Below, piece after piece: positions 17,599 through 26,454 of a stretch of 64,000 nt of DNA. Position numbers and translations under genes: made by a program. Positions within the stretch are counted from its first letter, which is position 1, and every line of letters begins with the position of its first letter. The notes below the pieces were generated by a model. The model did no database searches. It was not told the DNA's origin and saw only the letters and a list, made by a program, of their open reading frames with translations. The stretch comes from Sphingomonas sp. PP-F2F-A104-K0414 (GTDB lineage Bacteria > Pseudomonadota > Alphaproteobacteria > Sphingomonadales > Sphingomonadaceae), in contig NZ_SLYD01000002.1 in NCBI RefSeq assembly GCF_004340945.1, positions 310,001 through 374,000 on the forward strand, written 5' to 3'.

Positions 17599-18939
17599 AT
17601 GCAAAGTGCGTCATCCTCGCCGGCTAGTGCCACAGCACTTGAAATCGACATGGGTCCATTCGACTTTTGGCCACCCCGATCGAGCCGAATTCAAGGACTT
17701 GGCGGTTCCGAACCCTCCGAAGACCCGGCCTATGTCTTTCATACCCGCTATGTGTCGCTGGAGAGCAGCACGGTCCGCTGCTCGCTCGTCTTTACCGGGC
17801 TGACTGCAACGCTTGGCTCGATGATCGTTCGGGTCAACGCGTTGCCGCTCGACGGATCGCGCCCAGCGGAGACGATCAAGACCTGGCCGATCGCGGTGAA
17901 GGAGATCGTCGCGGCCGGCGGGACCATGCGGCTGACCTTCGATGCGGTCGACGGCATGCAATATGCGGTGCTCGGGCATCTCTATACCGAGACCGACGCC
18001 ATCGCAGAGTCGTTCACGATCCTGCTCGACGCCGCCGTCCGCCAACCCCATTTCGAGCAACAGGTCGAGGCGGCGCGCAAGTCGATCTTCGGCCAACGCG
18101 TGTTCCGTCGCGCCTCGCGGTTGCTGGCACACGGCAAGGCGACGCTTGCCGATCCGGTATCGCAGACCTGCACCGCATCGCAGTTCAACGAGCCCGCCTA
18201 TGACCAGTGGCTCGAACGTCTCAAGCTGGCGAAGCACCGCCATCGCAAGCAATGGGAATTCGTCTATATCCTGCAGACGCTCGAGCGTTACGGGATGCTC
18301 AAGGCGGGGGCGCGCGGTTTGGGCTTCGGTGTGGGCATCGAACCCCTGCCCGCAGCGATGGCGGCGATCGGATGCTCGATCGTCGCGACCGATCTTGCCG
18401 CCGACGACGTCCGCAGCCGCGACTGGAGCCTGACCAACCAGCATAGCGAAGGCCTCGACCAGCTTCGCTATCCCGAGATCTGTCCAAACGACGTCTTCGA
18501 TCGCAACGTCGCGTTCCGCGTTGCCGACATGAACGCGATTCCCGCCGACCTGCGCGGGTTCGACTTCACCTGGTCGTCGTGCGCGTACGAGCATCTCGGG
18601 TCGATCGAGGCCGGTCTCGATTTCGTCCGCAACGCGGTCCAGTGCCTCAATCCGGGCGGGCTCGCGGTACACACCACCGAACTCAACCTCACCTCGAACG
18701 ATGCGACGATCGATAGCGGCGGTACTGTCCTGTTCCGGCGTCGCGATTTCGAACGGCTCGCGGTCGATCTCGTCTCGCGCGGGCATTTCGTCGCGCAGAT
18801 CAAATATGATCTCGGCGACACGCAGCAGGACGCCTATGTCGACGTGCCCCCCTATTCGGCGGACAACCATCTGAAGCTCGCGCTCGGTCAGTATGTCACG
18901 ACCTCGTTCGGGATCATCGTCCGCCGCGGCGATCGTTGA
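17599..18939 (+). CDS. SAM-dependent methyltransferase-like protein with N-terminal beta domain
   Basis: This 446-residue protein has two parts. Residues about 20-140 (PFDFWPPRSSRIQGLG, LEIDMG and alternating hydrophobic strands) look like a beta-sandwich of unknown role. From about residue 235 there is a class I methyltransferase fold: the nucleotide loop GLGFGVGIEPL, the acidic strand end SIVATDLA, the motif DFTWSSCAYEHLG near residue 320 and the late strand LNPGGLAVHTTEL. It probably methylates a sugar of the polysaccharide, perhaps to cap chain growth. That role is inferred from its place among glycosyltransferases. It converges with the next gene across a short inverted repeat. Confidence 0.75.
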   Translation: MQSASSSPASATALEIDMGPFDFWPPRSSRIQGLGGSEPSEDPAYVFHTRYVSLESSTVRCSLVFTGLTATLGSMIVRVNALPLDGSRPAETIKTWPIAVKEIVAAGGTMRLTFDAVDGMQYAVLGHLYTETDAIAESFTILLDAAVRQPHFEQQVEAARKSIFGQRVFRRASRLLAHGKATLADPVSQTCTASQFNEPAYDQWLERLKLAKHRHRKQWEFVYILQTLERYGMLKAGARGLGFGVGIEPLPAAMAAIGCSIVATDLAADDVRSRDWSLTNQHSEGLDQLRYPEICPNDVFDRNVAFRVADMNAIPADLRGFDFTWSSCAYEHLGSIEAGLDFVRNAVQCLNPGGLAVHTTELNLTSNDATIDSGGTVLFRRRDFERLAVDLVSRGHFVAQIKYDLGDTQQDAYVDVPPYSADNHLKLALGQYVTTSFGIIVRRGDR

Positions 18940-18944
18940 CGCGC

Positions 18945-18975
18945 GATGACGCCGGCGGATCAGGCCCGCGTCATC
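18945..18975. other. Inverted repeat between convergent genes (possible bidirectional terminator)
   Basis: GATGACGC and GCGTCATC pair around a 15-base loop in the gap between the methyltransferase and glycosyltransferase stops. No T-run is present, so termination is only a possibility. Confidence 0.35.
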
Positions 18976-20272
18976 ATGCCATCGCGACGACCGCGTCGAT
19001 CGTCGCTTCGACCACGTCGATGTGCTGGCCCCAACTCACCGGCTGCCACCGCGCCATCCGGTCGAGTTGCGCGGCACGACGCGGCGATTCCGGTCGCGAA
19101 TAGGCGATGACCGCCTCCAGCCACCCAAGACCATCGAGCGGATCGAGATAGTCGGGCGCCTCGCCGCCAACCTCCCGCAGTGCGGCGATGTCACTGCAGA
19201 TCACCGGCAGCCCGGCGGCGAGCGCTTCGCTGACCGGCATGCCGAAGCCCTCGGCAAACGAGGGCAACAGCAAGGCCTGCGCGCCGCCGAGCACCGCCTG
19301 CATCTCGCGATCGGACATGTTCGACGCCTCGATCACATGGCCCGACACCGCGGCACAGCGCTCGATCATGTCGATCGCATTTTCATTTTCCCACCCGCGC
19401 CGGCCGATCAGCACAAGCTTCGGCGCCGCCGTGCCGAGCTTCTCGGCCAGCCTGCGCCAGACGTTGAGCAGCAACAGGTGGTTCTTGCGGGGCTCGATCG
19501 TCGCGACGCACACGAAATACGGACCGTCCGGAACCGATGACAGGATTGCCGGGCGAGCGGACGGGAGCAGCTCGACCGGGTCTGTCCCGAGATGCGCGAC
19601 GCGGACGACACGCTCGCTACGTGCGTCGGTCAGATGCCGGCCGACCGCATCGATCGTCGCCGCCGAATTGCCGATGATCCCGCTGGCATGACGGTCGATC
19701 GTCCGCATGACGTCGCGATGCCGCGCGTGACCGTCGATCCGCGCGAACTCCGGGTGAGTCAGCGGGATCACGTCGTGGATCAGCGAGATCAGCCGTGCGC
19801 GTTCGCGTTTCAGGATGGCCGCGACCAAATCGATATCCTCGAGATGATGATGCGATGCCTGGAGATAGATGCGGTGCCGGTCATCGGTCGGCACCGGCCG
19901 TGGCCGTAGGGCCAGCAGGTGCCGGTTGGCGGCAGCCCGCACCGCATGCGGATCGAGAACGTCCGGGTTCCGCCATCGCGCGTCGGTAAAGCTGAGGAAC
20001 TGCCGCACCGCCCCGACCGGCAATCGCCCATAATAGCCGCCCGCGGGATGCACCGCCGCAAACGCCAGTCGGTCCGGAATACGGTTGAGCAATTCGCGCG
20101 CATAGACGAACTCGACGCGATCGATCCCGGTCGGTGTCACATGATAGGATCGGCTCAGCAGCCGCGACAGATCGAGCACGACTTCCGCGTCCACGCTGGC
20201 GCGCCCACCAAGCCAACGCGGCACCAGAGTCCGGGTAAGCAGCATCGGCGCAAACGCGCGAAACGGCTTCAA
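18974..20272 (-). CDS. Family 4-type glycosyltransferase
   Basis: This 432-residue GT-B protein contains LIHDVIPLTHPEF in the N-terminal half, as in mannosyl- and rhamnosyltransferases of O-antigen and capsule loci. The C-terminal half has FVCVATIEPRKNHLLLLN and the sugar-nucleotide site LLPSFAEGFGMPVSEALAAG with the E-x7-E glutamates. The first residues (DAEVVLDLSRLLSRS, then TPTGIDRVEFVYAREL) form the acceptor-side strand and loop. The start overlaps the stop of kpsS by four bases, making it the last gene of the minus-strand export operon. Sugar donor unknown; GDP-mannose is plausible for this subgroup. Confidence 0.88.
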   Translation of the reverse strand: MKPFRAFAPMLLTRTLVPRWLGGRASVDAEVVLDLSRLLSRSYHVTPTGIDRVEFVYARELLNRIPDRLAFAAVHPAGGYYGRLPVGAVRQFLSFTDARWRNPDVLDPHAVRAAANRHLLALRPRPVPTDDRHRIYLQASHHHLEDIDLVAAILKRERARLISLIHDVIPLTHPEFARIDGHARHRDVMRTIDRHASGIIGNSAATIDAVGRHLTDARSERVVRVAHLGTDPVELLPSARPAILSSVPDGPYFVCVATIEPRKNHLLLLNVWRRLAEKLGTAAPKLVLIGRRGWENENAIDMIERCAAVSGHVIEASNMSDREMQAVLGGAQALLLPSFAEGFGMPVSEALAAGLPVICSDIAALREVGGEAPDYLDPLDGLGWLEAVIAYSRPESPRRAAQLDRMARWQPVSWGQHIDVVEATIDAVVAMA

Positions 20273-21555
20273 ACACCGTCCCCGTCATGCATGTCGGGCA
20301 TATAGGGTCCACCGTCCGCGCCCCGGTCGGCGTGCACCGTGTCTACCGGCTCGCGGGTCAGGCGGCGTTCGGCGTGCCGTACGAGCATCGCGATACCTGC
20401 GTCGCTCAGATAGCCGCCGGGGATCAGGCAGCGATCGATCAGCACGCGCTTGAACGCATCATACAGCGCCGTGTCGACCGGCGGCGGATCGGCCCAGAAA
20501 TTGTCCAGCGGTTCGCGCCGGACGATTCCTTCGATATCGTAGATCGCCTCGCCGAGCACTGCCACCGGCACGCCCGAGTTCAGCGCCAGCGTGCCGACCG
20601 TGCTGTTGACGGTGACGACCGCACGGGCCTTGGCAACCAGATCGGAGATATCGCCGTCACCGATATAAAAGACCCGATCGGCGACCTTGTACCGCTGTGC
20701 CTCGCGGCGGACGAACCGCCGCCAGCTCGACAATCCGCTGTCGAGCGGGTGTCGCTTGACGATCAGGTTGACCCCCGCCGGGGCCGACCGTGCAAAGCTC
20801 TTGATGATGAACCGCAGTGCCGCACGCATGTCGCGAAACGGCGAATGGACGCGGATCTGATAGTCCGAATTCAGTTGCAGCGGCAGCGCGAAATACGGGG
20901 TGTCGCGGATCGCCGCCATCAACGCGGCGGACCGCCTGCGCTCGCGGCGCTTGGTGACGAAATGCACTGCCCAGCCGAGCGCCTCGCTCAACATCGCGGC
21001 GGAGCGGTGCGATCGATAGAATGGATATAATGGCCGGGTCAGCGCGCTGAAAATCGTATAGCGGCTGGTCTCGCGCAACCGACGTGCGAAGCTCGATGGG
21101 ACGGGTTCCACCGGAGGAAACCCCGACAGCCGGCCAGCCTGTTCGCGATACCAGTCGCCATCACGCGGCAATTTCGAGTTCCCGTTCACGCCGTCTTCTT
21201 GCAACGTCATGAAATCGGGGCGGATATAGCCTTCCTCGAAGACGTGGACGCGAATGCCACGCAGCTTGGCCATGCCGTGCGCAGAGGCGTGATGCGGCCT
21301 GCAATCGCCAAAGAGAATGACGTCGGTAACGAGATGATCGACGACAAAATCGTCGAAGAACAGCGGCCAGCCCTTTAGCGAGCTTCGATAATCGGTCGAG
21401 AATCCGCTCCAGTCGGCGCGATCGCCGCCATTCAGGTTGATCCGGCGTACCGCATGCCCCTGCATGGCCAGCGCGGACGCCAGCTGTTCGAAAAAGCCAC
21501 CATGGGGTCCCTGCAGGAAGAGAAACGTCTGCTTGGCGTCGGTTGCTGGCGTCAT
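20269..21555 (-). CDS. kpsS: Capsule polysaccharide Kdo transferase, KpsS type
   Basis: This 428-residue protein has the KpsS hallmarks: FLFLQGPHGGFFEQLA at the N-terminus, ILFGDCRPHH, then FEEGYIRPDFMTLQEDGVNG near residues 107-126, and NLIVKRHPLDSG with TVNSTVGTLAL in the C-terminal half. KpsS adds the first beta-Kdo to lyso-phosphatidylglycerol, starting the linker that carries group 2 capsules. It overlaps kpsC upstream and a glycosyltransferase downstream by ATGA. Presence together with KpsC indicates a Kdo-primed, ABC-exported polymer. Confidence 0.9.
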   Translation of the reverse strand: MTPATDAKQTFLFLQGPHGGFFEQLASALAMQGHAVRRINLNGGDRADWSGFSTDYRSSLKGWPLFFDDFVVDHLVTDVILFGDCRPHHASAHGMAKLRGIRVHVFEEGYIRPDFMTLQEDGVNGNSKLPRDGDWYREQAGRLSGFPPVEPVPSSFARRLRETSRYTIFSALTRPLYPFYRSHRSAAMLSEALGWAVHFVTKRRERRRSAALMAAIRDTPYFALPLQLNSDYQIRVHSPFRDMRAALRFIIKSFARSAPAGVNLIVKRHPLDSGLSSWRRFVRREAQRYKVADRVFYIGDGDISDLVAKARAVVTVNSTVGTLALNSGVPVAVLGEAIYDIEGIVRREPLDNFWADPPPVDTALYDAFKRVLIDRCLIPGGYLSDAGIAMLVRHAERRLTREPVDTVHADRGADGGPYMPDMHDGDGV

Positions 21556-23063
21556 CGAAGGCCTGTCGCGAGTACGATGCCCCGCCGCCGGACTCGTCCG
21601 AGTATCTGGCGCATCAGGATGAACGCGGTATCGGAGCGCCCCTGCCCCGCCGCGATGCGGGCAACGAGCGTTTCGACGTCACAGAATAGGCCGGTGACCG
21701 GATCGATATACCGCGGGTACAGGATCAGCGTGCCGGCAACGAGCTGATCGATCGTCAGCATCCGACGACGCCGGTCGGGTTGCTCGACAAGGTCTTCGGT
21801 AAGCCCCCAGCCGGAGAAAAAGGGGCGGCCATGTACCGTCACGGGGCGTCCACGCATCAGCGCCTCGAACCCGGTCAAGGATGTCAGCACATGGACGGCA
21901 TCGACCCGTTCGACGAGCGACAGCAATGCACTGTCCTGGTCGATCCGATCGACCCATTCGGCGGCGGCCGACGGCGACACATGACCTTTTCGGTGGCCGG
22001 CGACGACATCGGGATGCGGTCGATAGACAATGAACGCATCGGGCTCGCAACGCCGTACGCGGGCCAGGAATTCGACGTTCGAGGTCACCCCGCCGCCGCC
22101 GCACAGCACCGAGCGATCGTCCTCGACCTGCCCAATCGCGAGCACGCACCGTCGATCGGGCAGCGGTGCGAACGCCCCCGCATCGATTCCGTATTTGCCG
22201 ATATGAGAGTCGCAGATCATGCCGCGCAGGCGTCGTGCCCGATCGATCAGCGCATCGGAAAACGCGTGCGTCTGCAACAGGGTCTCCAGATCGCTTGGCT
22301 GTGCAGGATCGTAATAGACGCCGCACGTATCGATCGTCACCGAACTTGGCACGCGGCCATCGGCGCCAAGGCCGCTCGATCGCACAAAACCGTCCTCGAC
22401 GATCTGAAGCGCGAGTCCCGCCGCTTGCACGTCGCGCGCGTAATCGGGCGGCATCCGCGACGCCCAGCCGGCGATTGCCCGCGACGATCGACGCGCCGAG
22501 GCTAGCGCCTTTTTCGCGGAGGCGGCATCCGGGCTCCGTCGCCCGTCCCACAGGAACCTGCCGATCGTGGTGCGCTTCCATCGCGCCATGCCGGTCATCA
22601 CGCCGATTTTGCGGTTGGCGTCGAGCGTCCTGCGCCACCCTGCCAGCCGCGCGATCGTCTCGGCCAGCGTCGCGGGGCGATCCTCGAACGGATCGTGGCA
22701 GGCAAACGCGGTCAGCCGCTCCAGACAGGCATGTTCGATCCGCGCGGGATCGACGATCGCCCCGCCCGCGTCATGCACGGCTACATCCGACAGCCAGGCG
22801 ACGATCGCCAGGTCGTCGTCGGGATCCGCGCACACCAAGCGACCATCCGCAACCTGCGTCCAGGGATCGTTCTCGCCGTCCCAGAACGCGCCGCCGACGC
22901 GCGCCATACGCAATGCGTCCAGCGCAAGACGCGCCTCTGCAAGACTGGGTGGAGTGCCGCCCGCCACGGTGATCGCCACCGGCGCCACCCAGGGAAAAGG
23001 TGGTGCGCGCAACAGCGGCAGGACGCTGGTCCTACGGTCGCTCGTCATGCTGCGTGACGACAT
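21552..23063 (-). CDS. kpsC: Capsule polysaccharide Kdo transferase, KpsC type (single domain)
   Basis: This protein has 503 residues from the chosen ATG, which begins ten bases after the kpsE stop; ATGs at 23084 and 23123 are alternatives inside kpsE. From about residue 150 it carries the KpsC signature: VEDGFVRSSGLGADG, DTCGVYYDP, FIVYRPHPDVV and VLTSLTGFEALMRGRPV followed by GRPFFSGWGLTED. E. coli KpsC (about 675 residues) has two such transferase domains; only one is present here. The N-terminal 130 residues do not resemble the missing domain and could not be assigned. Its role is extending the poly-Kdo linker after KpsS, whose start overlaps its stop. Confidence 0.85.
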   Translation of the reverse strand: MSSRSMTSDRRTSVLPLLRAPPFPWVAPVAITVAGGTPPSLAEARLALDALRMARVGGAFWDGENDPWTQVADGRLVCADPDDDLAIVAWLSDVAVHDAGGAIVDPARIEHACLERLTAFACHDPFEDRPATLAETIARLAGWRRTLDANRKIGVMTGMARWKRTTIGRFLWDGRRSPDAASAKKALASARRSSRAIAGWASRMPPDYARDVQAAGLALQIVEDGFVRSSGLGADGRVPSSVTIDTCGVYYDPAQPSDLETLLQTHAFSDALIDRARRLRGMICDSHIGKYGIDAGAFAPLPDRRCVLAIGQVEDDRSVLCGGGGVTSNVEFLARVRRCEPDAFIVYRPHPDVVAGHRKGHVSPSAAAEWVDRIDQDSALLSLVERVDAVHVLTSLTGFEALMRGRPVTVHGRPFFSGWGLTEDLVEQPDRRRRMLTIDQLVAGTLILYPRYIDPVTGLFCDVETLVARIAAGQGRSDTAFILMRQILGRVRRRGIVLATGLR

Positions 23064-23073
23064 GCCGCCGCGC

Positions 23074-24246
23074 TTAGCTCGCATGTTCCCGAACACCGGC
23101 GGCGACCAACCAGCCAAGGCCATACACCACCATCAACGCGATGAAGAGCGTGAGCAGCGACAGCGCGCGCTTGGGATATTCGGAGCGGACCGGCATGTTC
23201 GCGTCGACGATCCGGACGATGTAGAGTTGCTGGCGCACCGCCTGCTGGCGTGCCGCTTCGAAAGCCGCGGAGGCCGCGTCGTAGCGTTTCGACAGGAACC
23301 CCTGCTGCATGCGGAGGCGCTCGTAATCGCCCAGCCCGGCAGCGATCGCATTGCCGCCGCCCGCGAGCTTGGCGGATTGTGCCGCGACTTGGGACTGCAA
23401 CGACCGCACTTGCTGCGACAGGGCCGCGTATTGCGGGTTGCGCGTGCCGATCAGGCTGACCGTCGTCGCCAGCTGCGACCGGGCGGCGGACAGTTCGGCT
23501 TGGAGTTTCGATACCAGGCCGATCTGCGCTTCGGCGGTCCCTTGCGGGTTCACGTCCCTGCTGTCCTGCCGAAAATCGGTCATCCGCGCTTGCACCTGGG
23601 ACAGCGCCGCTTCGGATTCGGCGAGTTGCTGGTGCGACAGTTTGACCGCATCGGCATAGGACCGGACGTTCATCGTGTTGACCTGGCCTTCGCCCAATCC
23701 GAGCAGCTTGCGGGCGATGACATAGGCATCGACCGGCCGGAACGCGCGGACCTTCAGCGTCGTGATGCCGGTGTCGGTGTCGAAATGGACGTCGACCTGT
23801 TTGCGGTAATATTTGAGCAGCGCTTCGGGGGTCGGATCGGCGGTGGGCAATCGGCTCAGGCCGTCGGCCTCGGGGCGGCGGAACCGGGCGATCAGCGCGC
23901 TCTGCTTGCTCAGGGCATCGACCGCGTCGTGCGACAGCAGGAAGTCGGCGACGCTGTTGGCCTCGCCCTGGCCACCGCCGCCGCTACCGCTACCGCTCGC
24001 CCCGAGCAGCTTTTCCATGCTGGATCCGCTCGATGCCGGCGCGCCCTGCGCGCGCACCAGATAATGCGCTTCGGACTCATACTGGTCCGCGGCAAAGCCG
24101 TACAGATAGAGCGCGGCAGCCAGACACGGCAGCAGCACCACGACGAAGAACCAGCCATATTGCGTGCGGGCCTGACGCCATCGCTCCCCGAGGCTCGGCA
24201 GCGCCGCCGGTGCGGCGGTCGCCGGGGACATGAAACCGTGCACCAT
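23074..24246 (-). CDS. kpsE: Capsule export inner-membrane protein, KpsE/BexC/CtrB family
   Basis: This 390-residue protein is a polysaccharide co-polymerase-like adaptor. One membrane helix lies near residues 30-52 (WFFVVVLLPCLAAALYLYGF). Then come a periplasmic domain with SEAHYLVRAQ, a glycine/serine-rich loop, VNTMNVRSYADAVKLS, a long coiled coil (about 205-330) and a second helix near the C-terminus (LSLLTLFIALMVVYGLGWL). PVRSEYPKRALSLL just before that helix is typical. KpsE links the KpsMT transporter to the outer-membrane channel KpsD. The ATG at 24246 is preferred over the GTG at 24297 because GGAG lies seven bases upstream. Confidence 0.9.
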   Translation of the reverse strand: MVHGFMSPATAAPAALPSLGERWRQARTQYGWFFVVVLLPCLAAALYLYGFAADQYESEAHYLVRAQGAPASSGSSMEKLLGASGSGSGGGGQGEANSVADFLLSHDAVDALSKQSALIARFRRPEADGLSRLPTADPTPEALLKYYRKQVDVHFDTDTGITTLKVRAFRPVDAYVIARKLLGLGEGQVNTMNVRSYADAVKLSHQQLAESEAALSQVQARMTDFRQDSRDVNPQGTAEAQIGLVSKLQAELSAARSQLATTVSLIGTRNPQYAALSQQVRSLQSQVAAQSAKLAGGGNAIAAGLGDYERLRMQQGFLSKRYDAASAAFEAARQQAVRQQLYIVRIVDANMPVRSEYPKRALSLLTLFIALMVVYGLGWLVAAGVREHAS

Positions 24247-24303
24247 GATATTCTCCGAGGGTGGACCGCCAGTAAAGGCCGAGTATAGCGCCGTCACGGA
24301 TCA

Positions 24304-25107
24304 TCACGGCATATGTATCTTGCGCTTGACGGCAGCAATCGCCAGCAGACCGATCAAGGTCGATCCAAATATCCAGCCCGCGAGATACCATGCGTCGATA
24401 AAGTACGGCACCGCGCTGATGAACCATCCGTATCGCAACATTTCAAAAATATGCGACATCGGAATGAACGAAAAGAACGGCCTGAACTTTGCCGGCACCC
24501 ATTGCATCATGATGAAGACACCGGACAATGGCAGCATGATGTACGCAATCGGATGCACCAAGCGTCCCATCGCTCTGTTTTCGAACGTAAAAGCGCAGAC
24601 GATGAGCGAAAGACCAAAGGCCAGGAAGAACATGCACGCCACGCCCAGGCACACGTAAAGAGGGCGTGCGGGAAGATCTGACAGGCCGGTCGCCACCGCC
24701 AGCCCCATCAAGATCATGAACGACAGGATACAGCCCGCGGCTTCGAGCAGCGCGCGTGCGAGCAGGACGTCGAAGATCGTCACCGTCTTGTGATACAGGA
24801 GCGGGAGATTGGCCTCCAGCGCGCCCTCGGCGCGGCCGAAGATGCTGCGGAACATGATGAAGATGCAATAGCCGATCAGCGCGAACGGCACTGGCTTGAT
24901 GTCGCTGCCGAAATGCCCGCCGGTCTGCTGATGCAGCAAGGCGATCATCGTCGCCAACATCATCGGCTCGAGAATGAGCCAGACATAGCCGATATTGTCG
25001 CGGCCATAGCGCGTATGCAATTCGCGCATGATCAGCGCACCGATCACGTTTCCCTGGACCTTGAGGCCCCGACGCAGCGTGCCGCGCGGTTGGATACGGG
25101 TCGCCAT
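24304..25107 (-). CDS. kpsM: Capsule ABC transporter permease, KpsM family
   Basis: This 267-residue permease has six hydrophobic segments and the ABC-2 family features MRELHTRYGRDNIGYVWLILEP near the N-terminus and MMQWVPAKFRPFFSFIPMSHIFEMLR near residue 205, as in KpsM, BexB and Wzm proteins. It forms the membrane half of the exporter that moves lipid-linked polysaccharide out of the cytoplasm; its ATPase partner KpsT is encoded divergently at 27808. The start codon directly abuts the stop of the upstream glycosyltransferase. The gene is visibly lower in G+C than its neighbours. Confidence 0.92.
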   Translation of the reverse strand: MATRIQPRGTLRRGLKVQGNVIGALIMRELHTRYGRDNIGYVWLILEPMMLATMIALLHQQTGGHFGSDIKPVPFALIGYCIFIMFRSIFGRAEGALEANLPLLYHKTVTIFDVLLARALLEAAGCILSFMILMGLAVATGLSDLPARPLYVCLGVACMFFLAFGLSLIVCAFTFENRAMGRLVHPIAYIMLPLSGVFIMMQWVPAKFRPFFSFIPMSHIFEMLRYGWFISAVPYFIDAWYLAGWIFGSTLIGLLAIAAVKRKIHMP

Positions 25108-26454
25108 CTACTCCCACCCCTTCGGCATGTGGCGACCGGTCCGTGGGGCCTTCGCCAAGATCGTGTCGTACATCGCCCCGAGTCGCGCGCGGTAGCGATC
25201 CTGCGTGAACCGCTGCGCCTGCTCGGTGCCGGCCGCCGCGAGCCGGTCCGCCAGCGCGTCGTCGGTATCGAGCGCGAGGATGGCGGCGGTCAGCGCGCCG
25301 ACGTCGTACGGGTCCACCATCAGCGCCGCCTGCCCCGCGACCTCCGGCAACGAACTCCGATCCGACGTTATGACCGGGGTGCCAAGCTGCATCGCCTCGA
25401 GGACGGGAAGCCCGAACCCCTCGTACAATGACGGGAAGATCACCCCCTTGGCGTTCTCGATCAGCTGCAGCAACAACGCGCGCGGCAGATACTGCAACCG
25501 GATGACCTGGCTGGCGACCCGCCTGCCAAAGGCATTGTGCGATCCGGCCGCTCCGGTCGCGAGCAGGCGAAGGTCCTCGTCGGCCTGCCACGCACCCGCG
25601 CCGACCAGGACGAGCGGCGTCTTTACCTGGCTGCCGAGATAGGCCTCGATCAGCCGACCGACATTCTTCTTGGGTTCGATCGCGCCATAATACAGGAAAT
25701 AGCCACGCGGCTTCAGCCCGAACAACGCGGTGACGTCGCCGACATGATCCTGCCGTGTCTGCGCGGTCGAGACGCATTGATAGGTGTTGGTGATGCGGTC
25801 CCCGGCGATACCGAACTGCGCGATCACATCGTCACGACTCGACTCCGACACGGTGCAGACATGGTCCGCCTCGCGCACGATCGTCTCGGTCATCCGGTAA
25901 TAGAGCCGCTTTCGGTCGAGCGTCGCATAGGGCAGCTTGAGCGGCACCAGATCATGCAGCGTATAGACGTTGCTCGTCCCCTGCATCCGGATCGGCACGG
26001 GGTAGGTCCAGTGCATGATGTGCGGCGGATCGGAGACCCGGATCGGCAGGAACCGTCCGGTCCGCGCAAAATAACGATCGGCACGCTCGAACAGCCGGGC
26101 GGAACTCATGATCCGCTCGAACCGCGGCAGTCGCCGTGCGATCGCGCCCTGGACGATCAATCCCCGCATCGGAACGTCGAACATCTGCGTCCGCCGATAC
26201 TGGCCGAACCACTCCCGCACCGCCCGCACCGCCGCGAGCCCGGGGCCTTGCGGAATTCCCCGCCCGAGCGCCTCGTAGAACAGGATCTCGCGCAGCTCCG
26301 GGTGGATCCCGACCGGTATCCCGAATACGCCGTCCAGGCGCGCGCCCAATGACGTGATCGCGTCGCCAAGAGCCTGGCCATAGGTCGCGACCCCGGTGCC
26401 ATGCGGCAAGGCGAGGTTGAACCCGTCGATCGCGATCCGCACGTCAGCGTTCAC
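25108..26454 (-). CDS. Family 4-type glycosyltransferase (RIAIDGFNLA type)
   Basis: This 448-residue GT-B enzyme begins VRIAIDGFNLALPHGTGVATYG. Mid-protein it has PHIMHWTYPVPI and NVYTLHDLVPLKLPY. The C-terminal domain has GYFLYYGAIEPKKNVGRLI and the donor site VIFPSLYEGFGLPVLEAMQLG. It is clearly related to the next gene upstream (26444), which shares the HWTYPIP and HDVIPL segments, so the two look like an old duplication. It sits between that paralogue and kpsM with no gaps. Donor sugar unknown. Confidence 0.88.
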   Translation of the reverse strand: MNADVRIAIDGFNLALPHGTGVATYGQALGDAITSLGARLDGVFGIPVGIHPELREILFYEALGRGIPQGPGLAAVRAVREWFGQYRRTQMFDVPMRGLIVQGAIARRLPRFERIMSSARLFERADRYFARTGRFLPIRVSDPPHIMHWTYPVPIRMQGTSNVYTLHDLVPLKLPYATLDRKRLYYRMTETIVREADHVCTVSESSRDDVIAQFGIAGDRITNTYQCVSTAQTRQDHVGDVTALFGLKPRGYFLYYGAIEPKKNVGRLIEAYLGSQVKTPLVLVGAGAWQADEDLRLLATGAAGSHNAFGRRVASQVIRLQYLPRALLLQLIENAKGVIFPSLYEGFGLPVLEAMQLGTPVITSDRSSLPEVAGQAALMVDPYDVGALTAAILALDTDDALADRLAAAGTEQAQRFTQDRYRARLGAMYDTILAKAPRTGRHMPKGWE

